A stretch of DNA of 64,000 nt from Chara braunii (lineage: Eukaryota > Streptophyta > Charophyceae > Charales > Characeae), in contig BFEA01000034.1 in assembly GCA_003427395.1 (NCBI GenBank), forward strand, positions 1,894,319 through 1,958,318, given 5' to 3'. This document shows positions 22,595 through 34,764 of the stretch, piece after piece (within the stretch, counting starts at the first letter, position 1; each line of letters opens with the position of its first letter). A model generated the notes under the pieces. That model was not told where the DNA came from. It saw only the letters and a list, made by a program, of their open reading frames with translations, and made no database searches. Made by a program: the position numbers and the translations under genes.

Positions 22595-25500
22595 GGCGCA
22601 CACAAACAAGGGGCCCTGTCGAATCCGCGGAGACGCTTGCTGGTCACGATGAGCTCGTGCAGCGGATGCCCCCGGTCATCGATGGCGGATACAGGACAAT
22701 CGCCGCCCGCGTCCCAGGACCCCGACTCGATCACGAGGAAGGAAGGAAATCCAACTCAAGAAAAGAAAAAAAATCACATGCGCACATATCATACGCAAGG
22801 GGGGGGGGGAGGGAGTACGATGGCCAACATAATCGTGCATTTATGCAGACAGTCGTCACCCGATACTCCCCAACACACACATCCTTACACGCACTCGCAT
22901 ACTTCCACGAATCGTCCCCTCAACATGCATACAACAAGATACCCGACCCTCGGGACATTGCACACATTACGCAGAGACAAAGAAGCAATGGAGATGAAAG
23001 CGAGTTCCTCCGTATACAAAAATTTTCAGTTGGCTGGTGCCCCTGGCGCAGCCTCAAAATTCCCCAAGACCACCGACCACCATAGCCACAAGGCCCTGCC
23101 GCGATCGGTGTCCAATCTCCAGCACCACTCGGTCCCTCCAGCTGTCTTACCCTGAATCTACCGCTAAGCCTGCCCTGCTCCGTCACTCCGCCCGTCACTT
23201 GGGCTCGTCAAGCCTTTTCGGCGTCGTGGACCTCGTGCCTAGCTCGCGCATCATTGCAGCAGAGATCAAAGAGAGGGAGAGGAAGGGATTGCGAGAATTT
23301 ATAGCACAGGAGGCGGCGGGTTGTCAGCGCGAGGTGCGGGTACCATGGGTTATAGATGAGCGGGACACAAAAAGGGTCGGGGTTCCAGAAGGATCGGCGG
23401 GGTTGAGCTGGTTGACCCAGGTGATCGGGGTGTTCCTTCAAACAGTGTGCGCTTTCCGCCTTCACCGCATTGATCCGAGCATCCCAATCACCTAGCCAAT
23501 CAACTCTCAACGAAGAGGGGGGGGGATCGGACTTTGCTCGAGGGAAGACGAAGAGGCATGCAAAGAGGAAGCGCGGGACAAGAAGGGAAGATGGCGTTGG
23601 GATGTGAGCGGGGGAAAGGGTTTACGCGGCGCACAAGAATTCGAAAACATCCTCGCGCGCAAAAATTTAAAAGAAGAAAAATAAATCCCAAAAGTCCTAT
23701 CTATATTAATTCCTAAGTGTTTTTTGGCGCGACCGCTATTCGACCGCGTGGAAAATGGTCTTAGGGGCCGTTCTGAAAAGAAGGAAAAAGGGAGAGAAAA
23801 AAGAAAGAAAGGAAAATACACCCCATTTTTCACAATCGCTTAGGCTTCATAGTTCGGGGCTTCCGTAGGATTTTCCCGTAAGGGTACGGAAAACCGCGGA
23901 GTATAGTTCCTAGCTTATCACAAGCCAGATGCAAAGGAGGTGGTTTGCGCGCACCTAGGCCAGAAACACCCAGCTGGCATCTGTTAAGGAAAGGACAGGA
24001 GCGCAGATTTCTAGATGGATTTTGGACATGGACAACCCAGGAGGATGACAGAAAACAGTGCTCAAAGAGGCGGTTGGACTAGGAGCCTCGGTTGGCCGAG
24101 TGCAGGCCGACCGGGACCCATACCAGGACACTCAGTTTCATAGAGTCGCAGTAGGCTACTAGGCGAGTGTCAATAGAACTAGGACCAGGTCTTCTGGGCC
24201 GCTGTCAGTGCGAATACCCTTATTAGGGTATCCGCCCTGGTTTTTGCAAAATGACAGAAAATAAGTCCGATTCAAAATTTTTGAGTAAGACCGTGGGAGC
24301 CGCGCAAGTTTTGTTGGCCGAAGGTTTGACTAGAATGTCTAGAAGTAGAGAGTGCGTGGGCGCGCAAATTTAAGGCGCGCACGATTTCTTTTCGCTGTTG
24401 ATGATTGTGAAGCCGGCGTGGACGCCGACCGCCTTATGTTATTATTATTGTCCATTTATGTTTGATTAAAATAGGATTTAAGGATATTTTTCTTTTCTTG
24501 ATTGGTACGTTTGACCGAGACATGCGCGCGTGCATGGAGATCGGCCTCGACTACGGTGCGACCTTTTCGTGGTAAACGGAGTGTGCGAGGAAATAGAACG
24601 CGCGCCAGACCTCTGTGCTGTAGGTGCGGGAGTTTGGTTTGGCGAGCGTAAAGTATCGACGCCCCTGGGCGGCCTAACAAAGCCTAGGTTTGCGCGGCGT
24701 CGTAGGTTTATTTTTTTGTTATTATTTATATTCTACTATTTTTGTTGGTGACCGGTTTCGAAGACCGTGGTGATACCGACAGATCTGGCTTAGCTGGTCC
24801 ACTGCCGGCTTGTAGCGAGGGCCGAGGAACTCAACGTACATGCGAGCCGGTGGGTGATTAGCCAACGAGATGGGAGAAACCTGAGTGGCGTGGGCCTTCC
24901 GTGGGAGCATTATCTGTTCCCCGTGGTCTGCGGTGAGAGGGTCTGATTGTAAGTATGATCGCGGGACTTTTCTCCACATCGGCCTTCAAAGATCTCATTT
25001 GAATATTTGTTACTGCCGCCGAGAGCCTCACAGGGCCCGGTCCACCAGGGCTTTTGCAGCAGGGCGCGTCTCTGACTCCTTGACCAGCTGTTTGTGAGGG
25101 AGCGGGCCGACGGGCGGACCATTGCAAGGCGTTGTCGGGCTGAAGAAAGTTGAGGTCGGGCGGCACCGGGTAGCAGCCGACAGAGTAGACAGGTGGCGGA
25201 GCAGAATGGGCAGTGCTGCGCAATTGTGGGCGTCGGACGGCGGGCTGACTGCATCGGCTACTTACCGGCCAAAAGGGAGAACGACTGAGGTCGTCCGTAG
25301 GTCGCACTGGTGCGTTGTGGGGTAGACAGGAAGCAGGGGAAAATGGAAAGAGGGGAAATGAACCTGGACATGGGCCCCGTCAGGTTCGTGCGAGAATGGA
25401 GTGAGTGATGGCGGAGTGTATCACAGTGAGAAGAGCATAACTCTCTCGACCCTCAACTCTATTAGGCGGGGAAAAGGGCGATCCTAGCGTTTTGAGGTCG

Positions 25501-28140
25501 GGCGAATTGCATGGTGGGGGGAATAAAGTAAGTAGGAAAGATCTGTGCGCAGGAGGTATCGACGAAGGGGAGGGAGAGAAAGTAGAAGACAATTTATTTT
25601 GCCCGTTAAGAGATGAAAATGGGTAGTGGAAGATGGTAGAGTTGTGTTTTGAGGCCGGGCGAATCCAATTGTGAAGTCAGTTTTGGAAGAGAGTGAGTAG
25701 AATCGGAGTTAGTAAAGAAGACAGTGCGAAGGGAGATGGCGATGGATGAGAAGAGGTGGGGAAAGAAAATGTCGACCTCGCCCGTCTCTTTATGAAAACA
25801 GGGGAGAGAAGATTCGTTTTCGATGTTTTCAGGGCGAGCGAATTGATTGGCGGAATGAGGTTGGGCAGTGGGGCAGTTGAGTGGGAGTTAGTAGTAGTAA
25901 TGACCGCGCGAAAGTGTCGAGCGCGGAGGTTCTCGGAGGCTGGGTATGGCAGGAGTCGACAACTAAGTATTCCGCTAATTTTCACTTGCGAAATTGGATA
26001 AGAAAAGGAGTCAATAGGGTTTTTTGTGAAGGACAAAGCCAATGGTGAGCCCGGTTTCCAACGTGAACGGGTTGATCCTGCGTAGCAAGCACTAAGAACC
26101 GATCGAAGGGGGAAATTCAAGTTAGCATAAATATGGCGATGTACCTACCCGCCTTTTAGCTATAGATTTGGTCTCTCTCCGCCTACCTAGAAGGAGGTGC
26201 ACCGAGTGCAGGACCGGACTTCGAGCAGCGGAGAGACAGCTACGGAAGTTGGGAGAGATGGAGTGAGTGAATGCTTACCTTAAGAAGAAGTCGGATGTGT
26301 CAGCTCGTTACTCTGGCGGAACATTCATCCGGTTTTCGTTCTTTTTTTTACGTTGGGCCAGCTGCGCTGCTCACAGGGAGAGGGGGAGACAACACGTACC
26401 TGGTCGATGAGGAGGCGTTGTAGGGCAATCCGAAAGCCGAGCCTCGATGCCAAACTGTGCGGACTGGGTATCGAAGTGCTTGGAACGGCGGCCTGCCGAA
26501 CACCGACTGAGGCACAGTTTGAGTTGTGAGTTATGCACACATAGTGTAAGCATTACTGAATTTTTCGTTGGTAATGAGCTTTAAATTTGTGGCGAAACTG
26601 CAACTACCACCCCGTGTTCTCCAAGTTGGTAAGGCTCGCGGCTTGGACAATTGTGTCCGATTCGAAAGTAAGTAGGCCGCTCAAACTCCAGGTGGGGCAG
26701 CAACAGAGTTGAGGGCTTACCTCTAGCCAGGGTACGACTCAGATCAATGAACTGAGTAACGGAAGGGAAGCTGCAAGCGGGGAGTAGGCTCGAACACTTA
26801 CCTATAGATTGGCGCGTTGCTCTTTCTACACAACTAGAAGTGACAAAGAAGAGGTCGTTAGCCTGCAAGCTGACACTGGTTAAGTGGTGGGACGGGTGAA
26901 GCGAGACGAAATGGAAGCAGGCTGAGGGCGGTGGACAATGGACTGCAGACTTAACCATCGGTTGGGGTCGTTGCCGGTCGTTTCATGCTAAAGTAAGGAA
27001 GACTGAGGGGCGAAGGTGAAGACTTATCGCGGCGAGGAGAGAGAAGCGAGGTTGGAAACGACCTATGGAATAGCGGCGAAAGGAGGTTGTGCGATCTTGT
27101 GCTTATTGGCTAGCCAATACATCGACCAACTACTTGTGGGCTGGTGTACTATCCGCCCCGCTGGGCTGTCGGGAGCCAGCTGCAAAGGAATGGACTTGCC
27201 TTTTGGTGGCTGAACTACTACTAATCGTTGTGCCGCCGAGTCGTATCAACTAAAGCAGCAAGGAGGTCAGCCACGGGGTGGAAGTTTACCGCCTGACCGC
27301 ACGCTAGGCTGCTGACAGTAGAGTTAGGCCGACTGTGGAGCCATTGGGTGGCGGTGCCCTTGGGGCTAGGCGGGGTGGTGTGAGTCCAACGGCTAGCTTT
27401 TGAGGCCTGTCGCGGACAGCCTGTTATGGGCGAAAGACTGTTTGTTTCCCACCGCTGCTATTGCCGAACTTCACTATGAGTATTAGATTGTTCACCGGGC
27501 CCCGCTTGTTGTATTTCGTCAAAGGGTTGGGGTACGAGCAATGCGTTTTAGTGCGGTTGGTATATCTTCGGGCTGTGTACATGTGAAGGGAGGGGCCCGT
27601 ACCTGGGTTGGTGGCACTCGGCAGAGCCAACAGCCTGCGAAGTGGGCAGTCTGCGGGGCCGGCGGTCTGAAGGCTTGGCACGGGCATACGCTACGGTTGC
27701 TGCTGCGGAGATTGATTGTTGTGCTGTTGTTGGGCGCTGGCTGAGGGCACAGGTGTAGTGTAGGGAGAGTGGTTGAACTGCGAGGAGGGTTAATGCTACA
27801 ATCAAGGAGGGCGTCAGAGGGGCGGTATTTTGACAGTTTGACTTTGGACTGATCAAGTTGTTATATTAGCTGTCATTGCGGGGCCCTCAGGCGCATTAAG
27901 GAACCAAGGCCTTCTCACGTGAGTCTGAGTGCACCCGTCTTGGATCTGAGAGTCTCCAACCTACCTTCATCTGCCCTTCTTACTCTAAGTCCAGTCTTGA
28001 TCTGAGAGGAAGGCGGCAGGTGGGATTGCAACCCATAGGACCGCAACAAGGCCTACGTGGGAGGTTACCCCACCAATTGCGGGAGCTCTGCCGGAACTCA
28101 GGAGGAGTTCTGGAGGCAGGGAACTGAGAGGTAACCACCC
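22593..28140. other. 5.5 kb without a recognisable gene
   Basis: GC-moderate DNA with many overlapping open frames of 60-150 codons on both strands, none with a domain I recognise. A hairpin at 24211-24234 (CGAATACCCT, loop TATT, AGGGTATCCG) resembles the palindrome at 17841-17866. Several AGGTAAG-type splice-donor words occur on the minus strand between 26.2 and 26.9 kb, but I could not build convincing exons from them. It may be old, unrecognisable transposon DNA. Confidence 0.4.
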
Positions 28141-28148
28141 ACCTCCCT

Positions 28149-28155
28149 CTATAAA
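28149..28155 (+). promoter_or_regulatory. TATA box of a possible LTR
   Basis: CTATAAA sits in CCTCCCTCTATAAACCCGG, a good plant TATA context. About 30 bases further on lies AGCTGTACTACAAATTGC, a plausible start region. Downstream come the palindrome array, three ~120-bp repeats and a possible primer-binding site, so I infer an LTR promoter with a long R-U5. There is no second LTR in the window to confirm this. Confidence 0.45.
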
Positions 28156-28400
28156 CCCGGTCCATAACCCATAGCTGTACTACAAATTGCATGTTGACTG
28201 AGTATATGGTATGCGACCCTATTTTGACTTTTGTCTAACTTTCAGTAATTAAACCCAGATTAAATAAAAGAATGCTTGTGCAAACTCAGTTTCAACTTTG
28301 TTGATTGTATGAAAGCGGATTGTGAACAAAAAGGGATTGCATCTGGGGGAAGGTTGGGAGGAAGGCAGTTTTTGCGTGAGGTTTGATTGGGTCGTTTAAG

Positions 28401-29345
28401 GCTGGGAGGTCCCCATAAGTTTGGGGAGACCCAGTGCTTGGTTTATTTTGGATTGTGTGGAGCGTCAGACCGTTCTATAAGTTTAGGTGGTATGATTGCT
28501 CTGGTGGCTGGGAAGTCCCCATTAGTTTGAGGAGACCTAGTGCTATGGGATTGCCTTGAGGACCAGACTGTTCTATAAGTTTAGATGGTCTGGTTGCACT
28601 GACTTGCGGGGACTGTCTGTGATTAACTTTTTCTGGGGCCAAGTGCGTTCTGTAAGTTCAGGTGCCTTGGTTGCCTTGGTTACTCTTGGGTTTTCTCTGC
28701 TTATTTGGTTCTGAACGAGGAGGTCTGAGCCGTTCTATAAGTTTAGGTGGTTCAGCCTCTTCCTGTTTTATTTTTAGAAAACGAACTTGACAAAGGGCAG
28801 ACTGTTCTGTAAGTTCAGGTGGTCAAGCCCAATGCCACGCACAACTTAGATCAAAGAGGAACGAATCAGACAGAGGGTCAGACTATTCTGTAAGTTCAGG
28901 TGGTCTGACTCAAAGCTCGCACATATTGGAACCCAAAGGTTATAATTTGGCTATACTCTATTATTAATATTACTTATGAACAAGCTAGTCAAACTATTCC
29001 ATAAGTTTAGGTAGTCTGACTATAGTTTATCACAACCTGGAAAGAGTATAACTAAGAGTATAACTGAAGGTAACTTGGGCCGGCTGACCATTTTCTAAGA
29101 TGAATGACTCAGTCCTACGCATGCCTTGAAGATTAAAAGTTCAGAGAGGTATATATAACTTGGTTATTTAAACAGTTCAGGGCGACTAGAATGACCTAGT
29201 AATATGTCCAAAGAAGAAAAAAATTGTTGTGCCCTGTGTTTGTGTATACTTTGGCTAAGTTAGGCTCATTCCATAAATTTGGGTGGCCTGACTTTATGCC
29301 TGGCTGAGTAAGGCACATTCCATAAGTTTGGATGTCCTGACCTTA
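28401..29345 (+). repeat. array of about eleven palindromes with a conserved loop and covarying arms
   Basis: The core TTCTATAAGTTTAGGT or a close variant recurs near 28407, 28472, 28511, 28571, 28647, 28731, 28803, 28886, 28995, 29267 and 29316. It is flanked by arms that differ between copies but stay complementary: CTGGG/CCCAG, ACCAGAC/GTCTGGT, CCAAG/CTTGG, CTGAGCC/GGTTCAG (one G-U), GTCAGAC/GTCTGAC, AGTCAAACT/AGTCTGACT (one mismatch) and GTTAGGC/GCCTGAC (one G-U). Spacing is 40-270 bp and irregular. The intervening DNA is non-coding. Each copy would form an RNA hairpin of 5-9 bp with a 16-20 base loop if transcribed from the TATA box at 28149. Confidence 0.8.
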
Positions 29346-29649
29346 TACCTTATGTAAGTTGGGTATAAGGGGTTAAATCATTTAAAGACTATGAACTATT
29401 GTTTGATAAGTTGACTTGGGATGGTGAGAGTACTTACCTTTGTGGTTTGGCCTGCATGTGACTGAGTGAGGCTACTACTTAGTCTGAGTTTCAGTTTGAT
29501 AGGTAGTTGCTTTAGTCGCTCGCCACGTGCTAGAGCCATAGGAGTTAGTTTCAATTCCTGCATTTTTTCTGCATTTTCCATGCATTTTCTGAGTTAAGTT
29601 TTATCTTAGATCAATTCCCGCATTTCCTGAGATCATTCATTATACATGG

Positions 29650-29985
29650 CTTTGTATAAATTTTGGTAAGTCACTTCCTCTACGGGAAGCGCTGCCGAAA
29701 TTTCTACAAATCCAAGGAGTTAGTCATATTTTGACTTTTTAAAGTTCAGTTTGTCTAAAGTTCATATATGACTTAGTAAAAATCTGGAAAGTATAATTTT
29801 CTAAAAGGAGTGCTGCCCAAATTTTTGCTAATTCAGGGAGTTAGACAAAATTGAACTTTGGGAAGTCGAAGACTATTTCTGCTTTCATATTCAGGCTGAT
29901 ATAAATTCTGAAAAGACACTTTTCCTACGGGAAGCGCTGCCAAAATTTTCCTAGTTTAAAGGAGTTAGACTATATTTTGACAGGT
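29650..29985 (+). repeat. three ~120-bp direct repeats
   Basis: Copies at about 29655-29733, 29770-29863 and 29892-29982 share TAAATTYTGRWAAG, then CTACGGGAAGCGCTGCC, AAATTT and GGAGTTAGNC followed by TTTGAC or a similar end. The middle copy is the most diverged (CTAAAAGGAGTGCTGCC). They end just before the possible primer-binding site, where an LTR would end. Confidence 0.8.
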
Positions 29986-29993
29986 GACGATTC

Positions 29994-30008
29994 TGGCGAT
30001 CCGCTCTG
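29994..30008 (+). other. possible primer-binding site
   Basis: TGGCGATCCGCTCTG, followed by TATAGGGG, resembles the TGGCGACTCCGCTGGGG-type sites described for some plant gypsy elements that use tRNA-Arg. It follows TTTTGACAGGTGACGATTC, where TGACA could be the LTR end. This is a weak match and rests on its position relative to the TATA box. Nothing downstream to 30.4 kb looks like gag. Confidence 0.3.
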
Positions 30009-33000
30009 TATAGGGGAAATTATGTCAGGGTCTACCTTTGCTTTGGGTACTGCTTAAAGGTAGATTTAGGCTTAGTCAATTAGGAAGGTTTGGAATGAGA
30101 TCGTGATATGGGGATTATTTTTCCAATGATTTATAGAGTTAGCCTCGGGATTGGTCTGTCTTGTGTTACAGGTCCTCTTAACCATTTGATTCAGGATTTG
30201 AACTAGTTTCAGCTTGATCCTACAATGATCATTTTCTAATATCACTGATAACAGGTCGGTTGCCGATTCGTCGGTCCACGACTCAATTCCAACTCACCCT
30301 CAATACTCAACCTAAAAGGTTTTAGCCGTTGTGATTTTATTGTTTCGTTAAGGTTTTACTCGGACTTTTATTGAATGGTCATTTAACAAAGGTGCTGAGT
30401 ATTTAATTATGGTTGGTTAGCTGGAAGTTGGGGCTTGCATGACTAAAGCGAGGGGTATGAGTATAGAGATTGGTTGGGGTTGACTCCGTGTAGTGCGTGA
30501 ATTTTTGTTGTCTCTTTGATGTGATTGCAGATATGTAATGTGGTTCGGATTTGGATTGGCATGCCTGCGATCACACATATATGTATGGCTGTGAGGATCC
30601 CCACTGTGATTGTGAGAAGTGATCGTCACATACTCATCTCCCTTATGTATATGTATAAATATGTGTGAACTTGTGTTGGGAGTTCGCTTGCGCTGAGGGA
30701 CCCGCGCGTTGAGAATTAAATAGGGGCTGAGGCCGTGCAAAGAAAGAAAAATCCCCTCTACGTAGTTGTATGCTTCTTAGGGGCTTCTTAGTTGGACTTT
30801 AGTCCTAGGCCTGTATTCGAGGTCTTTGTCCAGGACATCCCAAGCCCTAGTTTCTGCAGGGGAGGAATCTTCCCGTGCGCAGAGTCTCTGCCCTGCCCGT
30901 CGAGACACCTAACCCAGAGGGCAGAAATGTCGCGAGGGCTGAACGGCATGTCCTTCAGCCGCTCAATATCGTGAAGGGCAACCCCTCACGATATATTCCT
31001 TCAGCCATTCAATAACGCGAGGTCGAAACTGTGATTTTCGCGTATGACTAGCATCACCGGCTGATGTAGGAAGGGCTTACGGCCGCGCAACTTTATATTA
31101 AAAGTCCTGCACGCGACATCCGTCCGGCCCAGCGTTTAGAGTTATGGGATTAGGCTATTCACATGTGTACGTGCGTGTCTGGAGTTAGGATAGGTCATCT
31201 GTGCCAACCGACAAGGTTACCCAAGGTTGAGGTTTCGGGATGTGGAGGCCCTTCGGCCCGTCTTTTCTTGTTAAAATTATATAGTTGTAGTTTGTGACAG
31301 CCGTCAAAGCCAAACCCCTTGACTTCTTTCCAGGCCCTAGATGATCGAGCTGGTCTCCAGGGCGATAAGAGACGACTGCCACCACAGGTATGAACATGTG
31401 TACCACCCACTCTCCGCAGGGTGCAGAAGAGGGTGTGGTTCTCAACCGCGCTTGGCGGTTGTCCAACGTCGAGAGATTAACCCTCAAGGCGCGTGTCAGC
31501 CGACACTTGAGTGTCGAATGCGACCCTCGAGGTTAGTGAGGACCGCATGAGTATGGATACTACATAGTACGCCATCATTGCGACCGCTTGCGTACGCTTG
31601 CATTGGGAGTCGATACGAGTTAGCCCTGCGTCCGCGCGGTTTTATACTAGATCTCGTGCGTGACTCCTATCCGATTTCTGCGTCGGAAAGTTATGGGATG
31701 GGTACTAAGGGACTAGGAGTGTTGTCGCGTTGTTTGAGGTGTGTGTGTGTGTGTTTTATTTTTGTGTTCGTAGTGTGGTGTATGCGTGGTGAATAGGATA
31801 CGTCCGAGTCGACCGACGCCGAGTCGCGCTTGGGACCTCAACCCCCCAAGATGTCGGTTCGCGCGCGGGTCCGATAGAGGCGTACTACCGCGCGTACCCC
31901 CTATGCTACAACAAATGAGAAACGCCCTCGGCTGGTCCACCTCTGCGATTGCAACTGATCAACTTTCGTAGTGTGGACTGGTAGCTCGGCGGGGATACGC
32001 CCACCGAAGGGAGGTGACAACTCCCGTAAGGTGGAGGTAAGTCGTGCCTCGCGTAAGCTTTATCCTGTCGTAGGGGCTAGCGAGAGGTATGGCTGACGCA
32101 CTCGGCCGGAGCGGCTTGAGGAAACTCCATGTATATTCACGACGAAGGATTAAAACCAACTCCTGCGTGACGCGGCCGAGAGGGTCCCGCGCTGCCTTGT
32201 GCGGTGCCGGACCGATGCGCTCGACACCGCGTTAGTCCCTGAAGATAGCTACGAGGAGGGGACCCGTAGTAAGGAAGAGAGGATTTGAATACAAGAGGAT
32301 GTGGTCTCAGCTTCACCCAGACGCTAACGAAAGAATAGAGAGCCAATTCATAATTACACAGACTAGATAAGTACCAGGCAACAGAAAAAGCCACAAACAA
32401 CTGATTTATCTTCATTGCTTTCCATGGGACAATATCAATGAGAATCTGGTTAAAACAAAGGTCTATGGGGCCTTCAACTCCAGGGTAAGGTGGAAGGAAT
32501 AGATAGGTGAGACATGGAAGGAATAGTTAGGTGAGATGAAGGTAGCAACCGCCTCAATTGCAGGTAGACAAGGTTAAAAGTCCGAGGATGGTCAGTATTT
32601 GCAGGTATTGATTGAGAAAGAGAGGATCGCAAGCTAAACTGGCTGAGGCTGCCAGGATAACTATTGTGACTCCGGGTAGAATTGTGGGACCCCGACCCAA
32701 CCGTTCGAAATATAAGTGCAGTGGTAGCCAGCTACCCCGCTTTGAAAGTGGTAGCCAGGTACCACGACAGCGAAGACGCCCACAGGCAACCTCCGGACGG
32801 CGAAACAAAAGAAAAACCCTAAGCCGCCTACAACACTCAAGACTTCACGTCTGATCGCCTTAACCGTCCGATTTTCACATAAGAACGGTATCGTGAAGTC
32901 GCCGCGTGCCACGCAAAGTCACACAAAGTCGCACCGTGGTGGCTAGCTACTACGATAACGCGCTTACGATACCGGGCAGTCGCTGTGCCTCCCCAATTAC

Positions 33001-33060
33001 CCCTCCCCTTACGAAGGTCAGCAGTGACTGCCGATTGGGGGGACCAACGGGCCATCTCTA
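30009..33060. other. 3 kb without a recognisable gene
   Basis: A hairpin at 30966-30994 has 13-bp arms with one mismatch (ATATCGTGAAGGG and CCCCTCACGATAT) and a 3-base loop. Two diverged segments at about 31080-31145 and 31635-31705 share a GCGCG...TTTTATA...CGTG...AGTTATGGGAT word order and may be an old duplication. GACACTTGAGTGTC lies near 31500. Open frames are short and unconvincing. Confidence 0.4.
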
Positions 33061-33062
33061 GG

Positions 33063-33150
33063 TGGCGGGCACCAAGCATGTCCGAGAATTGAGCCCGTGA
33101 CGTCCTGAATGCCACTTGTGTGTGTTACCAACTAAGCTGGGCCGCTGGAT
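33063..33150 (-). repeat. tRNA-like SINE head, copy 1
   Basis: The minus strand contains CAGCTTAGTTGGTAACAC, which fits an A box, and 35 bases on GACGTCACGGGCTCAATTC, which fits a T-arm and B box. Between them lies AAGTGGCATTCAGGACG. A complete cloverleaf with acceptor stem is not visible. The copy near 34130-34210 shares GCTTAGTTRGTA and AAGTGGCWTTCAG, so this is a dispersed family and not a working tRNA gene. Confidence 0.45.
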
Positions 33151-33618
33151 CCCGTTGCACAACTCCCGAAGGGACCCCTTCCAATTTCGGAAAGTTTCAG
33201 AAATCGATTCTTGTGCGTTGCCCTGATAGGGGGCCCGGGTCACCAACATCCACTGCGCTGGGCAGCGGGAAGCAGCGCCACAAGTGAGAGGGAGGGGAAG
33301 GTGTGCCTTGGTAGCGGGCATAGCGCGGCCACCTCAGCGCCGGCAGTTTGCGTTGTGCGGAGGATTCCTGCCACGTCAGCGAGTTGTGCGAAGCTGCTCA
33401 ACCTCTGCCGGTGACCGACATCGCGCCACTCCCAGGTCGGTCAATGTTCATACTTCACCACTTCCGTCTTCCTTCTCGGTCTGCTCTCCCTCTTCCGCCC
33501 AGGGTGTCCCCGCCCCACCTCTCCACATCCCTCTCGTCTTGTCCGTGGTCAAAATCCCTTTTGGCCGCTATCGCGGCATCGCCCCTTCACTCCGTTCCAC
33601 TTCCTTCATCTGCGAAGC

Positions 33619-33621
<3 letters not shown>

Positions 33622-33682
<61 letters not shown>
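33622..33682. repeat. (CT)n microsatellite
   Basis: TGTCTGTCTG leads into a pure CT run of about 45 bp. Ser-Leu open frames across it are artefacts. A second short CT run lies at 33854-33871. Confidence 0.95.
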
Positions 33683-33687
<5 letters not shown>

Positions 33688-34129
33688 GTGTGTGTCTGTA
33701 GTCGCGTGGACGTCATCTCTGTCTCCCGCCATCTCTCTCTTTGCCTCCGCTCTTCTGTGCTCTGGGGGCCATCTTTTCTAGACAGCACCTCTCATCGACG
33801 AACCTCTCCTGTGCGCGCTCAACACCTGCACTTTTCTGTGCGACAGTTTCCTCCTCTCTCTCTCTCTCTCATTTTGTCAGTCTTCATAATCTTGCGCAAG
33901 CGTCGCCAATGCACTAGAGCAAAAGGAAAGGAATTTCCCCCCTGGCCCTCCCCCCACAAAGAGAAAGAAGGAATAGAAAAGGACTGGCCGCCAATCATGG
34001 CATTTACAAAACTTCCAATGCAGTCCGTCAACATCCATCGCTCTGCTCGCTGGGGCCATTTCATTGTGATTTCCTTCTATTTGTGTAATGTTTTTTTCTT
34101 TTTTTCTTTTTCTTTGTTCTTTTTTCTTT

Positions 34130-34210
34130 TCTTTCTCCTCTGAAAGCCACTTGGGACGAGGTTTCACGTACTAACTAAGCCAATCCGGGTTTCCAACTGA
34201 GCCATGACAC
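34130..34210 (-). repeat. tRNA-like SINE head, copy 2
   Basis: The minus strand reads TGGCTCAGTTGGAAACCCGG, which looks like an A box, followed by GGCTTAGTTAGTACGTG, a second A-box-like word, and then AAGTGGCTTTCAGAGG. The last two match the copy at 33063-33150. The B box is not preserved. It is followed on this strand by A-rich sequence (34080-34135), consistent with a retroposed copy. Confidence 0.4.
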
Positions 34211-34764
34211 AAGCTTGAACGCGGATTCGAGCGCAAACGTCCACGTCACAAGGAGCAGCACACACGCAGGGCGCAACACAATATAAAATAAAATAAAAAG
34301 AGTCGAAAATGCTTGTAAAAAATAAAAAAAAGAGGCTTTCCCCCCCCCTTTTTTTAATTTTCAATAAAAAAAAGAAACATTTAGAAATAAGCAGCGCTCA
34401 CAATCCCTGACACTACCGGGCCAAACTAGTCAAATTGTGCCACAGGCATTGCACCTGCATCGATCTCCGACGGCACCACAGTGCAAAGGCAAGCAAGGAA
34501 GAGGAAGAGAGAGGCCAATCAAAGAAAGAATGAAGAGAAACGAATCTCCGGGGACCCATCGGATGACTTCGCAACACTAAACATGCCCCAAAAATGTTCC
34601 CAAGCTAAAAGGAACAAAAAAGAGGCTTGTGGCCATTGGCGAAGCTAGTATGAAACTAAATTTCCTATTTATCCTCGTACTAGAAAAAGAACATAGACGA
34701 AAAAGAGAAGCTATCGTCTGTATTCTGGTTGTGCATGCGTGCTCACCCGTGTGTGTGGTACGTC

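Noticed and set aside
21857-23085. Long Arg-Glu and Ser-Leu frames across 22404-22592
   Set aside because: They are translations of (CT)n and of assembly-gap Ns.
26200-26960. Multi-exon gene on the minus strand suggested by several AGGTAAG-type donor words
   Set aside because: The acceptor sites that would pair with them give introns too short and exons without a shared frame.
28401-29345. CRISPR-like array
   Set aside because: Repeat arms are not conserved in sequence, spacing is irregular (40-270 bp), and the context is eukaryotic; hairpins with a conserved loop describe it better.
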